Of a stretch of DNA of 64,000 nt, positions 22,728-32,865 are shown in pieces (position 1 is the stretch's first letter; every line of letters begins with the position of its first letter). The notes beneath the pieces were generated by a model. That model ran no database searches. It was not told the origin of the DNA and saw only the letters and a program-made list of their open reading frames with translations. The position numbers and the translations under genes are program-made. The stretch spans positions 277,928,045 through 277,992,044 of the forward strand of contig NC_059072.1 in assembly GCF_020497125.1 (NCBI RefSeq), in the 5' to 3' direction. This DNA comes from Mauremys mutica (taxonomy: Eukaryota; Chordata; Testudines; Geoemydidae).

Positions 22728-23480
22728 TTACAGTGCCCTGACCCAGTGCTTACCATTTGGTCTGTTCTGTACCACAGGGGATGTGGCTCTGGCAGAGGGA
22801 TCTGGGGAATAGGACATTAGCACAGCAGCTACTGGAACTGGGGTGTGGCCAGTAAAACCTGTAGCTAGGAAACAGGAGATTGATAGTGTCTCTGGTTTAG
22901 GACCAATGGGGGAAGTTGAGTAGCCAAAGGGAATGCCAGTAATGGCAGCAAGAGGAGTAGAAGTGGGAGCAGCTGAGTTAGGACTGCTGGTAGTAGGCAG
23001 AGAGGTTGCAGCACTGTAGGTAACCACAGAGGGCTGTGGATTGGTGATTGCAAGTAACCCACTAGAGTGCTATGTGGAGAGCAAGTCGGGTACCCACTGG
23101 CTAAGTTAGAGTATACGCTGGTGGCTACAGGAACTACTGCTTGGGAAGCAGAAGCATGGATGGTGATTTATCTGCTGGGGGCTAACACCTGGAGTGGATA
23201 GCAATAGCTACATGTTGAACACACCCCCGAGTGAGGAAGAGGACAAGTGGGTCCCATAACCAGTACAGTGGAGATACTTAGGGTGGACACTATTGGCAGT
23301 GATAAGAGGGATGGCCAAATAGAGGAAGGCAATATGCAGTCAGTTGCTTGGGGTAGCAAGCATGAGGTGAGGAGGAGTTGCCCATGGGGTCAAACCCATA
23401 TGTTGCCAGTATGGGGCAGGCAGAAAAAAGCACTATTTGAGGGAAATGGTAAGGGAGTGTCAATATCAGGACTGCCAGTA
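22728..23480 (-). pseudogene. Ser/Thr/Pro-rich minus-strand coding-like relic, unidentified
   Basis: The minus-strand frame ending at 22728 gives about 100 residues rich in Ser, Thr, Pro and Ala (for example 'AATSLPTTSSPNSAAPTSTP'), without low-complexity DNA underneath. Further similar text is readable upstream to about 23480, but in shifting frames with stops. On the minus strand the frame runs into GTAAGC at about 22750-22755, a donor-like sequence. 'caatccacag' just upstream of the frame is acceptor-like. I do not recognise the protein. It could be a decayed exon, a processed pseudogene of a disordered transcriptional regulator, or part of an unclassified retroelement. Confidence 0.25.
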
Positions 23481-23529
23481 TGAGTCCATAATCTGATGCA
23501 GTTGGGAAATACACAAATATCATTATTAA

Positions 23530-23781
23530 AAGGAGTGTCATATGTAAGAGATCGGAGGCAATTGTCCAGCTCAGTTAGGAACTGATGAGGGCTTAGCTCG
23601 AATATTGTTTCCAGTTCTAGGCACCACGCTTTTGGAAAGATGTGAATAAATTGGAGAGTCCAGAGAAGATTAACAAACATGATAAAAAAAATTAGAAAAC
23701 TTGTTCTATGAGGAAATTAGTATTGAGAAAAGAAGACTGAGGTGGGCATCTGATAACAGTCTTCAAATATGTTAAGGACTG
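23530..23781 (+). mobile_element. CR1/L3-type LINE fragment
   Basis: Shares text with 20955-22345 ('gtcatatgtaagagatc' against 'gtcatatgtaagacact'; 'gtgaataaattggagagtcc'; 'gaaaagaagactgagg') and ends in 'cttcaaatatgttaaggact'. Decayed, with no open frame. Confidence 0.65.
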
Positions 23782-24244
23782 TGTGACACACTGTACCTCA
23801 GAGTAACACCTTGTAACACCCATATTCATCATTCATATATGGTTGTGATATTCCATACAAAGCATGCCATATAAAATATCATATGAAAGGTCAAAATATG
23901 TAAATTGTTAGTGTGTATGAAGTTATTATATTTTGCTGTATTGTTGTTATTGAAATATGTTGTGAGTTTGGGAGTCCGCCGTTGCTAGTTCTCGAGTGAC
24001 AACAAATGAGGTATCACATGCCGAGGTGGGCGTTAAATGACCATTAATCAGCAGGGATTGTAAACAAGGGATTTACAATTCTATAAGAGAATTGCAGAAA
24101 TACCACACAATTGGGATTGCTGAACTCTATGATTCAGTTGCACAAGACCACATCAGGGGCATTGCTGAACTCTGTGACTCAGCTAGGTCAACCAGGATAT
24201 GTATGGGCCAGTATTTTCCAGGCACATGTACTGAGGGTATAAAA
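23782..24244 (+). mobile_element. Probable LTR fragment
   Basis: Starts TGTGACACACTGTACCTCAG and carries 'gggtataaaac' (24236-24246) near its right end, a TATA-box-like site in the position expected of an LTR promoter. The right part is replaced by a hAT MITE, so there is no CA end or target duplication to confirm it. Called from resemblance to ERV LTRs; modest confidence. Confidence 0.4.
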
Positions 24245-24470
24245 CAGGGATCGGCAACCTTTGGCACGTGGCCCATCAGCGTAAGCACCCTGGCAGGCCG
24301 GGCCAGTTTGTTTACCTGCAGCGTCCGCAGGTTCAGCCAATCGTGGCGCCCACTAGCTGCAGTTCGCTGCTCCAGGCCAATGGGGGTGGCGGGAAGTGGC
24401 AGCCAGCACATCCCTCGGCCTGCACCACTTCCCACAGCCCCCATTGCCCTGGAGCTGCGACATAGGGAAG
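24245..24470. mobile_element. hAT-type MITE, right end missing
   Basis: The left terminus is CAGGGATCGGCAACCTTTGG, followed by the family phrases 'gtaagcaccctggcaggccg' and 'cagtttgtttacctgcagcg', then the GC-rich core. The expected right half (as at 43100-43232) is absent. The sequence passes into LINE text near 24480. Confidence 0.7.
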
Positions 24471-24902
24471 GATAGGAGAGAGGTGTTGCAGGCTAACTAT
24501 TGGCTGCCAGGTAAGAGATTGAAGTCCAGGACCTCCATGGTAGCATTCTCTGAAATGCTCCCATTTCCACACCCAGGGCCGGTTACACAGGCAGAACTTC
24601 ATGGTCTCAATGAGACGATGGTGTAGGGAGGAGGTGTTTAGAGTTATTAGGAACTGGGGAAACTTTTGGGAAAGGGGGAGCATATACAGGATGGATGGTC
24701 TCCACCTAAACCAAGATGGAACCAGATTGCTGGCACTTAAAAAGGTTGTAGAGCAATTTTTAAACTAAGGGCTGGTAGAGGAGATGATGGAAGATGATAA
24801 AATACTGGTAGGACCTAATGAGAAAAAGTCAAATGAAAAAGAGTCCCATTCAATTACATCAAGTAATGGCAGACAGTTAATATGTGACTTTTTTTTAAGT
24901 GC

Positions 24903-25198
24903 TTGTATGCAAATACTCAAAGTCTAAATAATAAGATGGGTGAACTAGCATGCCTCACATTAAATGAGGATATTGATATAAAAGGCATCACAGAAACTTG
25001 GTGGAATGAGGATAATCAAGGGGACACAGTAACACTAAGGTACAAAATATATCTGAAGGACAGAATAGGTCATGTTGGTGGTGAAGTGGCACTATATGTG
25101 AAAGAAAGTGCAAAATCACAGTAATTCCATGCTCGAATAATAAGAATATAGCAGTAAGGATACACTACCGACCACCTGATGAGGATAGTGGTAGTGAC
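24903..25198 (+). pseudogene. LINE AP-endonuclease domain, N-terminal part
   Basis: The translated segment reads 'ANTQSLNNKMGELACL' and then 'DIKGITETWWNEDNQGD' and 'GGEVALYVKE'. In CR1/L3 endonucleases these are the N-x-x-S/R-L strand, the catalytic Glu in I-T-E-T-W-W and the following G-G-x-A-L-Y-V strand. The frame stops at about 25124, then shifts to give 'RIHYRPPDEDSGSD' up to the Harbinger insertion at 25199. Role when alive: nicking the genomic target to prime reverse transcription. Dead here. Confidence 0.75.
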
Positions 25199-25201
25199 TG
25201 A

Positions 25202-27002
25202 GGCCTGGTCTACACTAGGACTTTAATTCGAATTTAGCAGCGTTAATTCGAACTAACCGCTCAACCGTCCACACCAGGAAGCCATTTAATTCGAACTAGA
25301 GGGCTCTTTAGTTCGAATTTGGTACTCCACCCCGGCAGGTGGAGTAACGCTAAGTTCGACATGGCTAGTTCGAATTAGGCTAGGTGTGGATGGAAATCGA
25401 ACTTAGTAGCTCCGGGAGCTATCCCACAGTGCACCACTCTGTTGACGCTCTGGACAGCAGTCCGAGCTTCGATGCTCTGACCAGCCACACAGGAAACGAC
25501 CCGGGAAAATTTGAATTCCTTTTCCTTTCTGGACAGTTAGAATCTCATTTTGTGGTTGGACATCGGGGCGAGCTCAGCAGCACCGGCAGCAATGCAGAGC
25601 TATCCAGCAGAGGAGTTCATGTAATCTCTGAATAGAAAGAGGGACCCGGCATAGACTGACCGGGAACTCTTCGATCTGATCGGTGTGGGGGGCGAGTAGT
25701 CTGTGCTTTCAGAGCTGCGCTCCAACAAACGGAATGCAAAGACCTACGAGAAGGTCTCCAAAGCCATGATACAGACAGAGGATACAGCCGTCATGCAACG
25801 CAGTGCCGAGTGAAAATCAAGGACCCCAGACAAGCCTACCAAAAAATCAAAGTGGCCAACGGACGCTACAGAGCCTGCCACCACTGCCCCACCAGTGACC
25901 ATGGACTCTGATGATGGGACAGAGTCGACGGACAGTTCCTCGACGATGTTCACAGACGGGGAAGATGAGGAAGGGTTTGTGGAGGACGAGGCAGGCGATA
26001 GCGCTTACAACGCTGGTTTCCCCGACAGCCAGGATCTCTTCATCACCGTCACGGAGATCCCCTACCAACCCTCCCCGGCCAGGAACCCGGATCCTGAATC
26101 AGGGGAAGGAGCAGTCGGTAAGTGCTTTAACCATGTTAACTTTTATTCTTAATATAACAGGAATCTGAAGTGTGTGAAAAGGAGGTCTCTGTATATATGG
26201 TGATAGATCAGAAATCCTCCTGGGAGAACTCCACGAAGCTCTCCTGCCGTTAATCGATAAGCATCAGCAGGAGGTTCCTGGGGAGAGCTGCCTTATTGGG
26301 TGCTCCGTGATAGCACACTTTTCCGCGCGAGGCTTTCATGCGGTATTCAGGGAGCACTGCCTCCCAGAGCACGGCTGCATAGGTCCGTGGTTCGTGCTAG
26401 ATTTCATGCAGCATGCGCTCTCTATCTCCTTCAGTGCCCGTCCTCACGGTTATCTCGCTGGGAGACTCCTGCATCTAAGTAGGGGAAGAAATGTTACGTT
26501 ACGCCTGGTCCAAAGTATTTTTAATACCATAGCACAGACTCAGCACGCAGCTGCGTGACGAGCGTAACGGAAAGCCAAAGAATCAAATGGACGCTCATGG
26601 AGGGAGGGGGGAACGAGGACGCAAGGTATCCCACAGTTCCTGCTGTCTCCGAAAAGCATTTGCATTCTTGGCTGATCTCCAAATGCTTCTAGGGTCAAAC
26701 ACAGTGTCCGCGGTGGGTCGGGGCATAGCTCGGCAATTTACGCACCCCCCCGACCCCCAGAAGTTAAAGGGAAAACAATCCTCTGTTGACTCTTTTACAT
26801 GTCACCGTATCTGTACTGAATGCTGCAGATAGACGCGATGGTGCAGCACTCAACACCAACATCCTTGCTCCTCCCACGCTATGGATGGCTGATGGTACAA
26901 TAAGATGGAAATCCATCCTCATCATCAGCCTATTGGCACTTGGGGCAGTGCAAAAGGACTGGTAACCATAACAACCATACCAACTGTAGTGTAGACAAGG
27001 CC
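25202..27002. mobile_element. Harbinger-type element, 1801 bp, TSD TGA
   Basis: The termini are inverted repeats: the left GGCCTGGTCTACACTAGG mirrors the right 'tagtgtagacaaggcc'. A 3-bp duplication TGA flanks it at 25199-25201 and 27003-27005. Removing the insert and one TGA joins LINE text smoothly ('gatagtggtagtgac' to 'gaaatgctcagggagatt'), a clean empty-site test. PIF/Harbinger elements duplicate 3 bp, usually TWA, so TGA is a variant. The left 190 bp is full of TTCGAA repeats. The interior carries a broken SANT/Myb-like frame (25592-26117); no DDE transposase is seen, so movement would have needed help in trans. Confidence 0.75.
25592..26117 (+). pseudogene. SANT/Myb-like DNA-binding protein relic of the Harbinger element
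   Basis: From the ATG at 25592 the frame reads 'MQSYPAEEFM', stop, then '...KRDPA', stop, 'TDRELFDLIGV'. After a shift it reads 'SVLSELRSNKRNAKTYEKVS'. This resembles the trihelix/Myb-SANT-like domain ('W-T-D-x-E-x-x-x-L-I-x-x-W' and 'Y-x-x-I/V-S') of Harbinger companion proteins, the expected Trp positions being lost. An acidic tail follows in an open frame (25895-26117: 'DGEDEEGFVEDEAGDS', then 'SQDLFITVTEIPY'). The frame runs into GTAAGT at 26118-26123, a consensus splice donor, suggesting a first exon. At least three disruptions; not functional. Confidence 0.65.
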
Positions 27003-27005
27003 TGA

Positions 27006-27330
27006 GAAATGCTCAGGGAGATTAGAGAGGCTATAAAAAATAAAAACTCAATAATAATGGGGGATTTCAACTGTCCCCATATTGACTGGGTTCATATAAC
27101 CTCAGGATAGGATGCAGAGATAAAGTTGCTTGACACCTTAATTGACTGCTTCTTGGAGCAGCTAGTCCTGGAACCCAAAGAGGAGAGAGAATTCTTGATT
27201 TACTCCTAATTGGAGCACAGGATCTGGTCCAAGAAGTAAATATACCTGGACAACTTGATAATAATGACCATAATGTAATTAAATTTAACATCCCTGCCGC
27301 ATGAAAAACATTACAGCAACCCAACAAGGT
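27006..27330 (+). pseudogene. LINE AP-endonuclease domain, C-terminal part
   Basis: Continues the endonuclease after the Harbinger insert: 'SIIMGDFNCPHIDW' (27050-27091) contains the G-D-F-N motif with the catalytic Asp and Asn. 'EREFLIYS' and 'NLIIMTIM' (frame-shifted from 'N-N-D-H-N-V-I-K-F') mark the usual S/N-D-H catalytic His region near 27260-27285. Indels prevent a continuous frame. Confidence 0.65.
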
Positions 27331-27542
27331 GGTATTTAATTTTGGAAAGGGGGACTACATAGAAATGAGGAAGTTAGTTAAACAGAAATTAAAAGGTACA
27401 GTGCCAAAAGTGAAATCCCTGAAAGCTGCACGGAAACCTTTTACAGAAACCATAATAGAGGCTCAACTTAAATGTATATGCCAAATTAAAACAACATAGT
27501 AAGAGAAGAAAAGGTGCCATCAACAACAAAGTAAAAGAAGCA

Positions 27543-28155
27543 ATGAAAGGCAAAAAGGCATCCTTTAAAAAGTGGAAGTTAAATCCTAGTGAGGAAAATA
27601 GAAAGGAGCATAAACTCTGGCAAATGAAGTGTAAAAATATAATTAGGAAGGCCAAAAAAGAATTTGATGAACAGCTAGCCAAAGACTCAGAAAGTAATAG
27701 CAAACATTTTTTAAGTACATCTGAAGTAGGAAGCCTGCTAAACAACCAGTGGGGCCACTGTAAGATCGAGATGCTAAAGGAGCACTCAAGGACAGTAAGG
27801 CCATTGCAGAGAAACTAAATGAATTCTTTCCATCAGTCTTCATGGCTGAGGATATGAAGGAGTTTCCTAACCCGAGCCATTTTTTTAGGTGACAAATCTG
27901 AGGAACTGTCCCAGACTGAGGTGTCATTAGAGGAAGTTTTGGAACAAATTGATGAATTAAATAGTAATAAATCACCAGGACCAGATGGTAATCACCTAAC
28001 AGTTTTGAAGGAAATCAAATGTGAAATTGCAGAATTACTAACTATGTTTTGTAACCTATCATTTAAATCAGCTTCTGTACAAAAGGACTGGATGATAGCT
28101 AATGTGATACCAATTTTTAAAAAGAGCTCCAGAGGTGATCCCAGCAATTATAGTA
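27543..28155 (+). pseudogene. LINE ORF2 linker and N-terminal reverse transcriptase
   Basis: 27543-27720 gives the basic linker ('KKASFKKWKLNPSEENRKE', then 'NIIRKAKKEFDEQLA') that joins EN and RT in CR1/L3 ORF2 proteins. 27921-28155 gives 'NKSPGPDGNHLTVLKE' and 'DWMIANVIPIFKKSSRGDP', the first conserved RT blocks (S-P-G-P-D-G and V-I-P-I-F-K-K). The catalytic FADD region is absent because the element breaks off at about 28155. A frameshift separates the two segments. Confidence 0.7.
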
Positions 28156-28305
28156 ACTCCTCGCTTAATGTTGTAGTTATGTTCCTGAAAAATGCTACTT
28201 TAAGCGAAACGATGGTAAGCAAATCCAATTTCTCCATAAGAATTAATGTAAATAGGGGTGATTAGGTTACAGGGATATTTATTTCACCAGACTAAAGACA
28301 TATAC
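28156..28305. mobile_element. Pogo/Tigger-like DNA transposon end fragment
   Basis: 'actcctcgcttaatgttgta' and 'ctactttaagcgaaacgatg' followed by 'aattaatgtaaataggggtg' resemble the 'cgcttaacg ... aagcgaaac' terminal regions of pogo-type elements. The family call is by resemblance only. It replaces the expected continuation of the LINE RT and is followed directly by a hAT MITE. Confidence 0.35.
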
Positions 28306-28518
28306 AGCAGAGATCGGCAACCTTTGGTGCGAAGCGATGGCCAGCACATCCTTCGGCCCATGCCACTTCCTTCAGCCCCCATTGGCTGGGGACTGTGAAC
28401 CATGGCCAGTGGGAGCCGCGATCGGCCAAACCTGTGGACGTGGCAGGTAAACAAACTGGCCTGGCCTGCCAGGGTGCTTACCCTGGCGAGCCGCGTGCCA
28501 AAGGTTGCCGACCCCTGG
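28306..28518. mobile_element. hAT-type MITE, near complete
   Basis: The left end CAGAGATCGGCAACCTTTGG and right end 'ccaaaggttgccgacccctg' are inverted repeats. The interior has the family phrases 'cttcagcccccattggctgg', 'aggtaaacaaactggcctgg' and 'gggtgcttaccctggcgagc'. I could not find a matching 8-bp target duplication in the flanks. Confidence 0.75.
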
Positions 28519-28760
28519 CCAAGATTATAACAGGTTCAAAAAAGAACTAGGTAAGTTCATGGAGGATAGGTCCATCAATAGCTGTTAGTCAGACTGGGCA
28601 GGGTTGGTGTCCCTAGCCTCTGTTTGTCAGAAGCTGGGAATGGGCAACAGGTATGGATCACTTGATGACTACCTGTTCTGTTCCTTCCCTCTGGGGCACC
28701 TGGCATTGGCCACTGACAGAAGACAGGATACCGTGCTAGATGGACCTCTGTTCTTCAGAA
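28519..28760 (+). mobile_element. CR1/L3-type LINE 3' terminal fragment
   Basis: 'aagaactaggtaagttcatg', 'ggataggtccatcaatagct' and 'ggcacctggcattggccact' followed by 'ctagatggacct' are the 3' untranslated end of the LINE also present in reverse at 6525-7265. The final 'ttggtctgac...ttatgttc' tip is lost. It may be the far end of the LINE at 24480-28155 after internal loss, or a separate copy. Confidence 0.6.
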
Positions 28761-30304
28761 TCCCCAGACATGCAGGCCAAAACTCTGCAAATGTGGACAG
28801 GGATTGCAGTGGTCCCAGTTGACATGGACACAGCACAGTCTTTGCCTGAACCGGAAGGGGGAGGGAACTGAAATCATGAGGAGGAGGATGTTGGGGTGGG
28901 GGGAAGATAAACCCAATGCACTTGGAGGGAAGTCAGGATAGTGTCTGAGCTTTTGCCTTGCTTTCTGAGTTTGGGGATGCCAAAACCATCATAGGACTTC
29001 ATTTAAATAGCTATATTTCTGGGGAATACATTGAGAGGAGGTCCAGGATAACGTAGGCCAGTGGGGAAGAAACATACAGCTCTGAATGAGGAAATAAACC
29101 TTGAAGTAGGAGCAGTTCAACCTGGGTTGTTTTTATTCTCTCTGTTCCTTTGTTTTTCTTAGTGATGGAGGGGGAACAGCCCACATGTTATGTTTAGGGG
29201 TATTATCTCAGAACTGCAACGCTACTGTTGGTTGGTTTATTTATTTTGCTGTACTTGATGTGCCTATTTTGCATTTTCATCTTTGAAGTTGGTGTTTATT
29301 TGTGCGTGTTATAACAACTTTGTAAACCTGTGGGCTGCACTGAGCTGTTGTAAGTGCCAGTGTGGGTGTGTATGACTCAAGTTTTTTCTTTTGATGTAAA
29401 ATATATGAAGAGGTTTTATTAAAGATATCAGGTCCTTATTAACCTTTTCATGGTGTGTGTGTGTGTGTATGTGCGTGTGTGTGTATAAATACACATCACA
29501 GTGGGTATTCCCCAAAGATGGGGTCAGAGTGAGGGGACATATTCCTTGACATTTTCCTTGGATTTATCAGACTACATTCAATGGCAGGACTGCTTTGTTT
29601 ATGTTGTCTCCTCCACTCTGAAGGAGTGAATTCAGCAGAGTGATTTGGGAGCTATGTAGTAGGGAGAGGGGTTCATGCCCTGGAAGGGTTCCAAATAGAT
29701 TTATCCTGGCTATTAGGGAAGTAATGCTCTACTCCTGAGGGTAATTCTGGCCAAAAATTACAAATTCTGCAACAAAAATATAAAAATTCTGCACATATTT
29801 TAAAATTCTTCAAAATTCTGCATATTTTATCAAAATAACACAATACAATCACACCAGTTTCAATTATTTTTAGTCATTCCTTTCAAAATACCTGTCAGCA
29901 AGTATGTCTGTAACAAAACAGACAACAAAAAAGATTCAGGAAATACTTTTTGACAAATAGATTCCTTACTGGGCATATTAATACAGAACTCTGAGTAACT
30001 AAATGGGGAACAAATATTTAATAATGGGTTTTTCAATCTAGCAGAGAAAGCTATAATATGAACTAATGGCTGGAATTCCTAGCTAACCTAATTCAGACTA
30101 GAAGTAAGACAAACATTTTTCATAGTTTCATTGGAACAACTTATGAAAGGTTGTGGTGAATTCTCCATTACTGACAAATTTTAAATAAAAAATGGGCATT
30201 TTTCTAAAAGATATGCTCTAGGATTTTTTGGGTGGATGGGTGGGTGGGGTTTCTATGACCTGCATCATACAGGTCAGACTCAGGAGGTCAGCCTAGGTAT
30301 CAGG
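28761..30304. other. No gene recognised; contains a (GT)n run
   Basis: A (TG)n-rich microsatellite lies at about 29452-29486 (interrupted by TATG and CG). 29740-29830 is AT-rich with repeated 'aaaattctgca'. No coding frame is supported; the 68-residue minus-strand frame at 29309-29515 is a by-product of the GT repeat. Confidence 0.5.
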
Positions 30305-30735
30305 CCAGGTCAGTAGACAGGGGCTATGGGGAGACAGACAGGGTGGAGCTGCTGGGGGGAGTCAGATAGGGGCTCATAAGGGCTAGTGGGGGAGGACAGA
30401 CTGGGGTAGGGTCTGAATGGCAGTGAAGGCACAGGGCCACAGGGGGAGGGAGGTACAGGGCCACATGGTGATGGGAGAGGGGGTGCAGAGCTACATAGGG
30501 ACAGAGGGTAGCTGAATGGGAGCACAGGCACATGGGAACAGGGGAGGGGTACAGGGACACATAGGGACAGGGGAGTGGCTGGATGGGTATACAGAGCTAC
30601 ATGGGGACAGGGGAGAGGATACAAAGCCACATGGGGATGAGGGAGGGGGTGTCTGAGTGGGGGTGTAGGGACACATGATAACAGGGGTTCAAGGACACAT
30701 GGGGATGCAAGAACACATGGGGACAGGGGCAGATG
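30305..30735. repeat. Degenerate purine-rich minisatellite
   Basis: Repeats of variable length built from 'acatggggacaggggag' followed by 'ggtacaga/ggc', for example near 30540, 30570, 30600, 30630 and 30715. Period is roughly 30-40 bp. The G+A-rich top strand gives Pro/Cys-rich minus-strand frames ('PYPSLSSP', 'PCGPVPPSPC') that are artefacts of the repeat. Confidence 0.7.
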
Positions 30736-31924
30736 CGCCTGACTGAATGGGAGGGGCTAAGGGGTCAGCCAGGGTCTGTATGGGGGAAGGTCTCTAACAA
30801 TCCTTCCCCTCCCCCCCCAAAAAAACCTCACAAAAACCAAAAAACTGTTCCATACTTCTCCCACCCATACTCAACAACTCTCCATGTTTACACCCTCCCA
30901 GCAATTTACTTCCCTCTCCATCAGCTCCTCCATGACCCCTGACCCCTAAGCCTTTGTACTGCTTCTGAGGAGTGCAGGAAATACGGTTCTGTATTGTAGT
31001 TTAAATGAACAGAAGAGGGGGAAAGGTATGTTTCAGCGTAGTCCCTCGCTTTAAAACACCACGTAGCTGGACATACCAATGGAAATGTGGTTGGACAGGT
31101 ATGAATTAGAAGCAAGAAGTGTGCATAAGTGGGAAGGACAAACACGCATCTGACAAAGCATGGCAAGAGCCAGACTCGCCCTACACTTGAGGCGTACGTT
31201 CTCCTGCTAGAACTTGGCATCTGTCTAGTGCATGGCACGTCGCTCTGGAAGTGTAACCGGTAACTAACCCTTAGCTTTCCATGAAGTTGGGAGGCTCTGA
31301 ATTCTCATGTACACATGGGCAGACTGTCTGAGGGGAAGTGATTTGCCTAAGGTCATTCTGCAAATTGGTGCTGTAACCAAGATTGGAACTCTGGGGTCCT
31401 GTCTCCCACACTGAGTTACTTGTTTCCAAAGACATTCATGGATTGTTTAACTGTTACTGCATAGCTAGTGAGTCCAACTAATTTAACTTCCAGAGTTAAT
31501 GAGAGTGTGCACTTCCCGGTGTCCCAGATCCAAAGGTTATTGTGGGTGTTGGTCTCTTAGGGTAGCCAGTGCAGATTTTGAGATAATAGACAGGCATGTA
31601 TGAAGTCATTCTGTTTTGTCCAGCAGAATTGGAACACATTGTCATAAATGTTACTATGCTTTTAATCAGTTTTATCTTTTTCTTTTTCAGCTTTTCCGAC
31701 GTGTGGCAGCTGCCTTGCCTGGAATGGAGAGCACACAGGACAAAAGTGGAGAAGACAGTATCCTTTACATGTTTGAGCCATAATTCTGTGGATGTACATC
31801 TAGGGGTTTGCACGCAGGGGGACATGCAATCCCTGAGTAACAGACACAGGATGTGGGAGGGAGAGGTATAAATATAAAACCTGCCCCTGGTGGCCATCTG
31901 CCTACCTGTTGTTAGTTGGCTAAT
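30736..31924. other. No gene recognised; MIR-like trace
   Basis: 'gaagtgatttgcctaaggtc' near 31336 and 'ctgtaaccaagattggaact' nearby are MIR-like (minus orientation). The overlapping frames at 31496-31897 and 31596-31871 on opposite strands lack recognisable domains. Confidence 0.45.
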
Positions 31925-32640
31925 TGCTTATAGGCATCACAGAAGCGCGTGTTTTTGTCATCTGCAAACTTTATCAGTGATGATTGTTATGTTTTCTTCC
32001 AGGGGATTAATAAAAATGTTAAATAGGATAGGCCAAGAAAAATCCCAGGAGGGCCGCACTAGAACTATACCTGTTTGATGATGTTTAACCATTTTATAAT
32101 TACATTTTGAGACCTATCAGTTAGCCAGCTTTTAATATATTTAATGTGCCATGTTAATTTTGTATCTTTCTAGGTTTTTTTTTTTAGTCAAAATATGTGG
32201 TACCAAGTCAAATGCTTTAGAAAAATCTAAATATACTACATCAACACTATTACCTTTATCAACCAAACTTGTAATCTCTTAAAAAAGATAGAGATTTATT
32301 TTGACAGTATCTATTTTCCATAAATGTATGTTGAATTACATTAATAATATTACCCTCCTTTCATTCTTTATTAATATCAGTCATTCCATTATCTTGCCTG
32401 GGATTAATGTCAGACTGACAGACCTATAATTACTTGAGTCATCCCTTTTTCAAAATATTGGCACATTAGCTTTCTTACAGTCTTCTGGAACTTCGCCAGT
32501 GTTCCAAGACAAGGTCTAATATAGAATTCCCCCCTGTTGGATACAATATTTTTTGTAATTAGAAAATTGTCTTTATAATAGTTAGAAATTCCAAAAATAT
32601 TTTAATACTGGCAGCATAAGACCACCAGCATATGTCACTC
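31925..32640 (-). mobile_element. CR1/L3-type LINE, RT region, minus strand
   Basis: The complement of 32204-32256 reads [18 protein letters not shown], the reverse-transcriptase block with the first catalytic Asp. The complement of about 31962-31985 covers the later F-A-D-D-T region ('tgcaaactttatcagtga'). The order along the minus strand is correct. Stops and indels make it inactive. The strand is opposite to the LINE at 24480-28155. Confidence 0.75.
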
Positions 32641-32675
32641 TAATTATAGTCTCCCACGATCACACAACTTTATAA

Positions 32676-32865
32676 TTGGAGATATACCTATCTCCTAGAA
32701 CTGGAAGGTACCTCAAAAGGTCATCAAGTCCAGCCCCCTGCCTTCGCTAGCAGGACCAAGTACTGATTTTGCCCCAGATTCATAAGTGTCCCTTTCAAGG
32801 ATTGAATTCACACCCCTGGGTTTAGCAGGCCAGTGCTCAAACCACTCAGCTGTCTCTCTTCTTTG
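32676..32865 (-). repeat. tRNA-derived SINE (turtle Pol III type), minus strand
   Basis: The 3' part is at 32690-32780 ('ctagaactggaaggtacctc', 'aaggtcatcaagtccagccc', 'tagcaggaccaagtactgat'). The tRNA-like head is at 32800-32865 ('attgaattcacacccctggg', 'cagtgctcaaaccactcag'). Read in sense, this gives an A-box-like and a B-box-like promoter, the latter decayed. It matches 34256-34432 in the opposite orientation. Confidence 0.75.

Larger units (their letters stand above)
24480..28155 (+). mobile_element. Old CR1/L3-type LINE with ORF1 tail, EN and RT, split by Harbinger
   Basis: A plus-strand LINE whose domains occur in order. The end of ORF1 lies at 24690-24766: 'MDGLHLNQDGTRLLA' resembles the D-x-x-H block of the SGNH-esterase-like domain in CR1 ORF1. 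Next come the ORF2 endonuclease (24903-25198 and 27006-27330) and the N-terminal reverse transcriptase (27921-28155). The Harbinger-type insert 25202-27002 sits in the endonuclease. The copy breaks off in the RT at 'DPSNYS', where a different repeat begins. Multiple frameshifts and stops; inactive. Confidence 0.75.

Noticed and set aside
26300..26832. Plus-strand frames of 60-83 residues in the Harbinger interior
   Set aside because: They lie after the splice-donor-like site in what looks like intron or noncoding element sequence; no DDE transposase motif.
30310..30676. Pro/Cys-rich minus-strand frames, keratin-like at first sight
   Set aside because: Produced by the purine-rich minisatellite read on the other strand. 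Three frames overlap and none has a start or end context.
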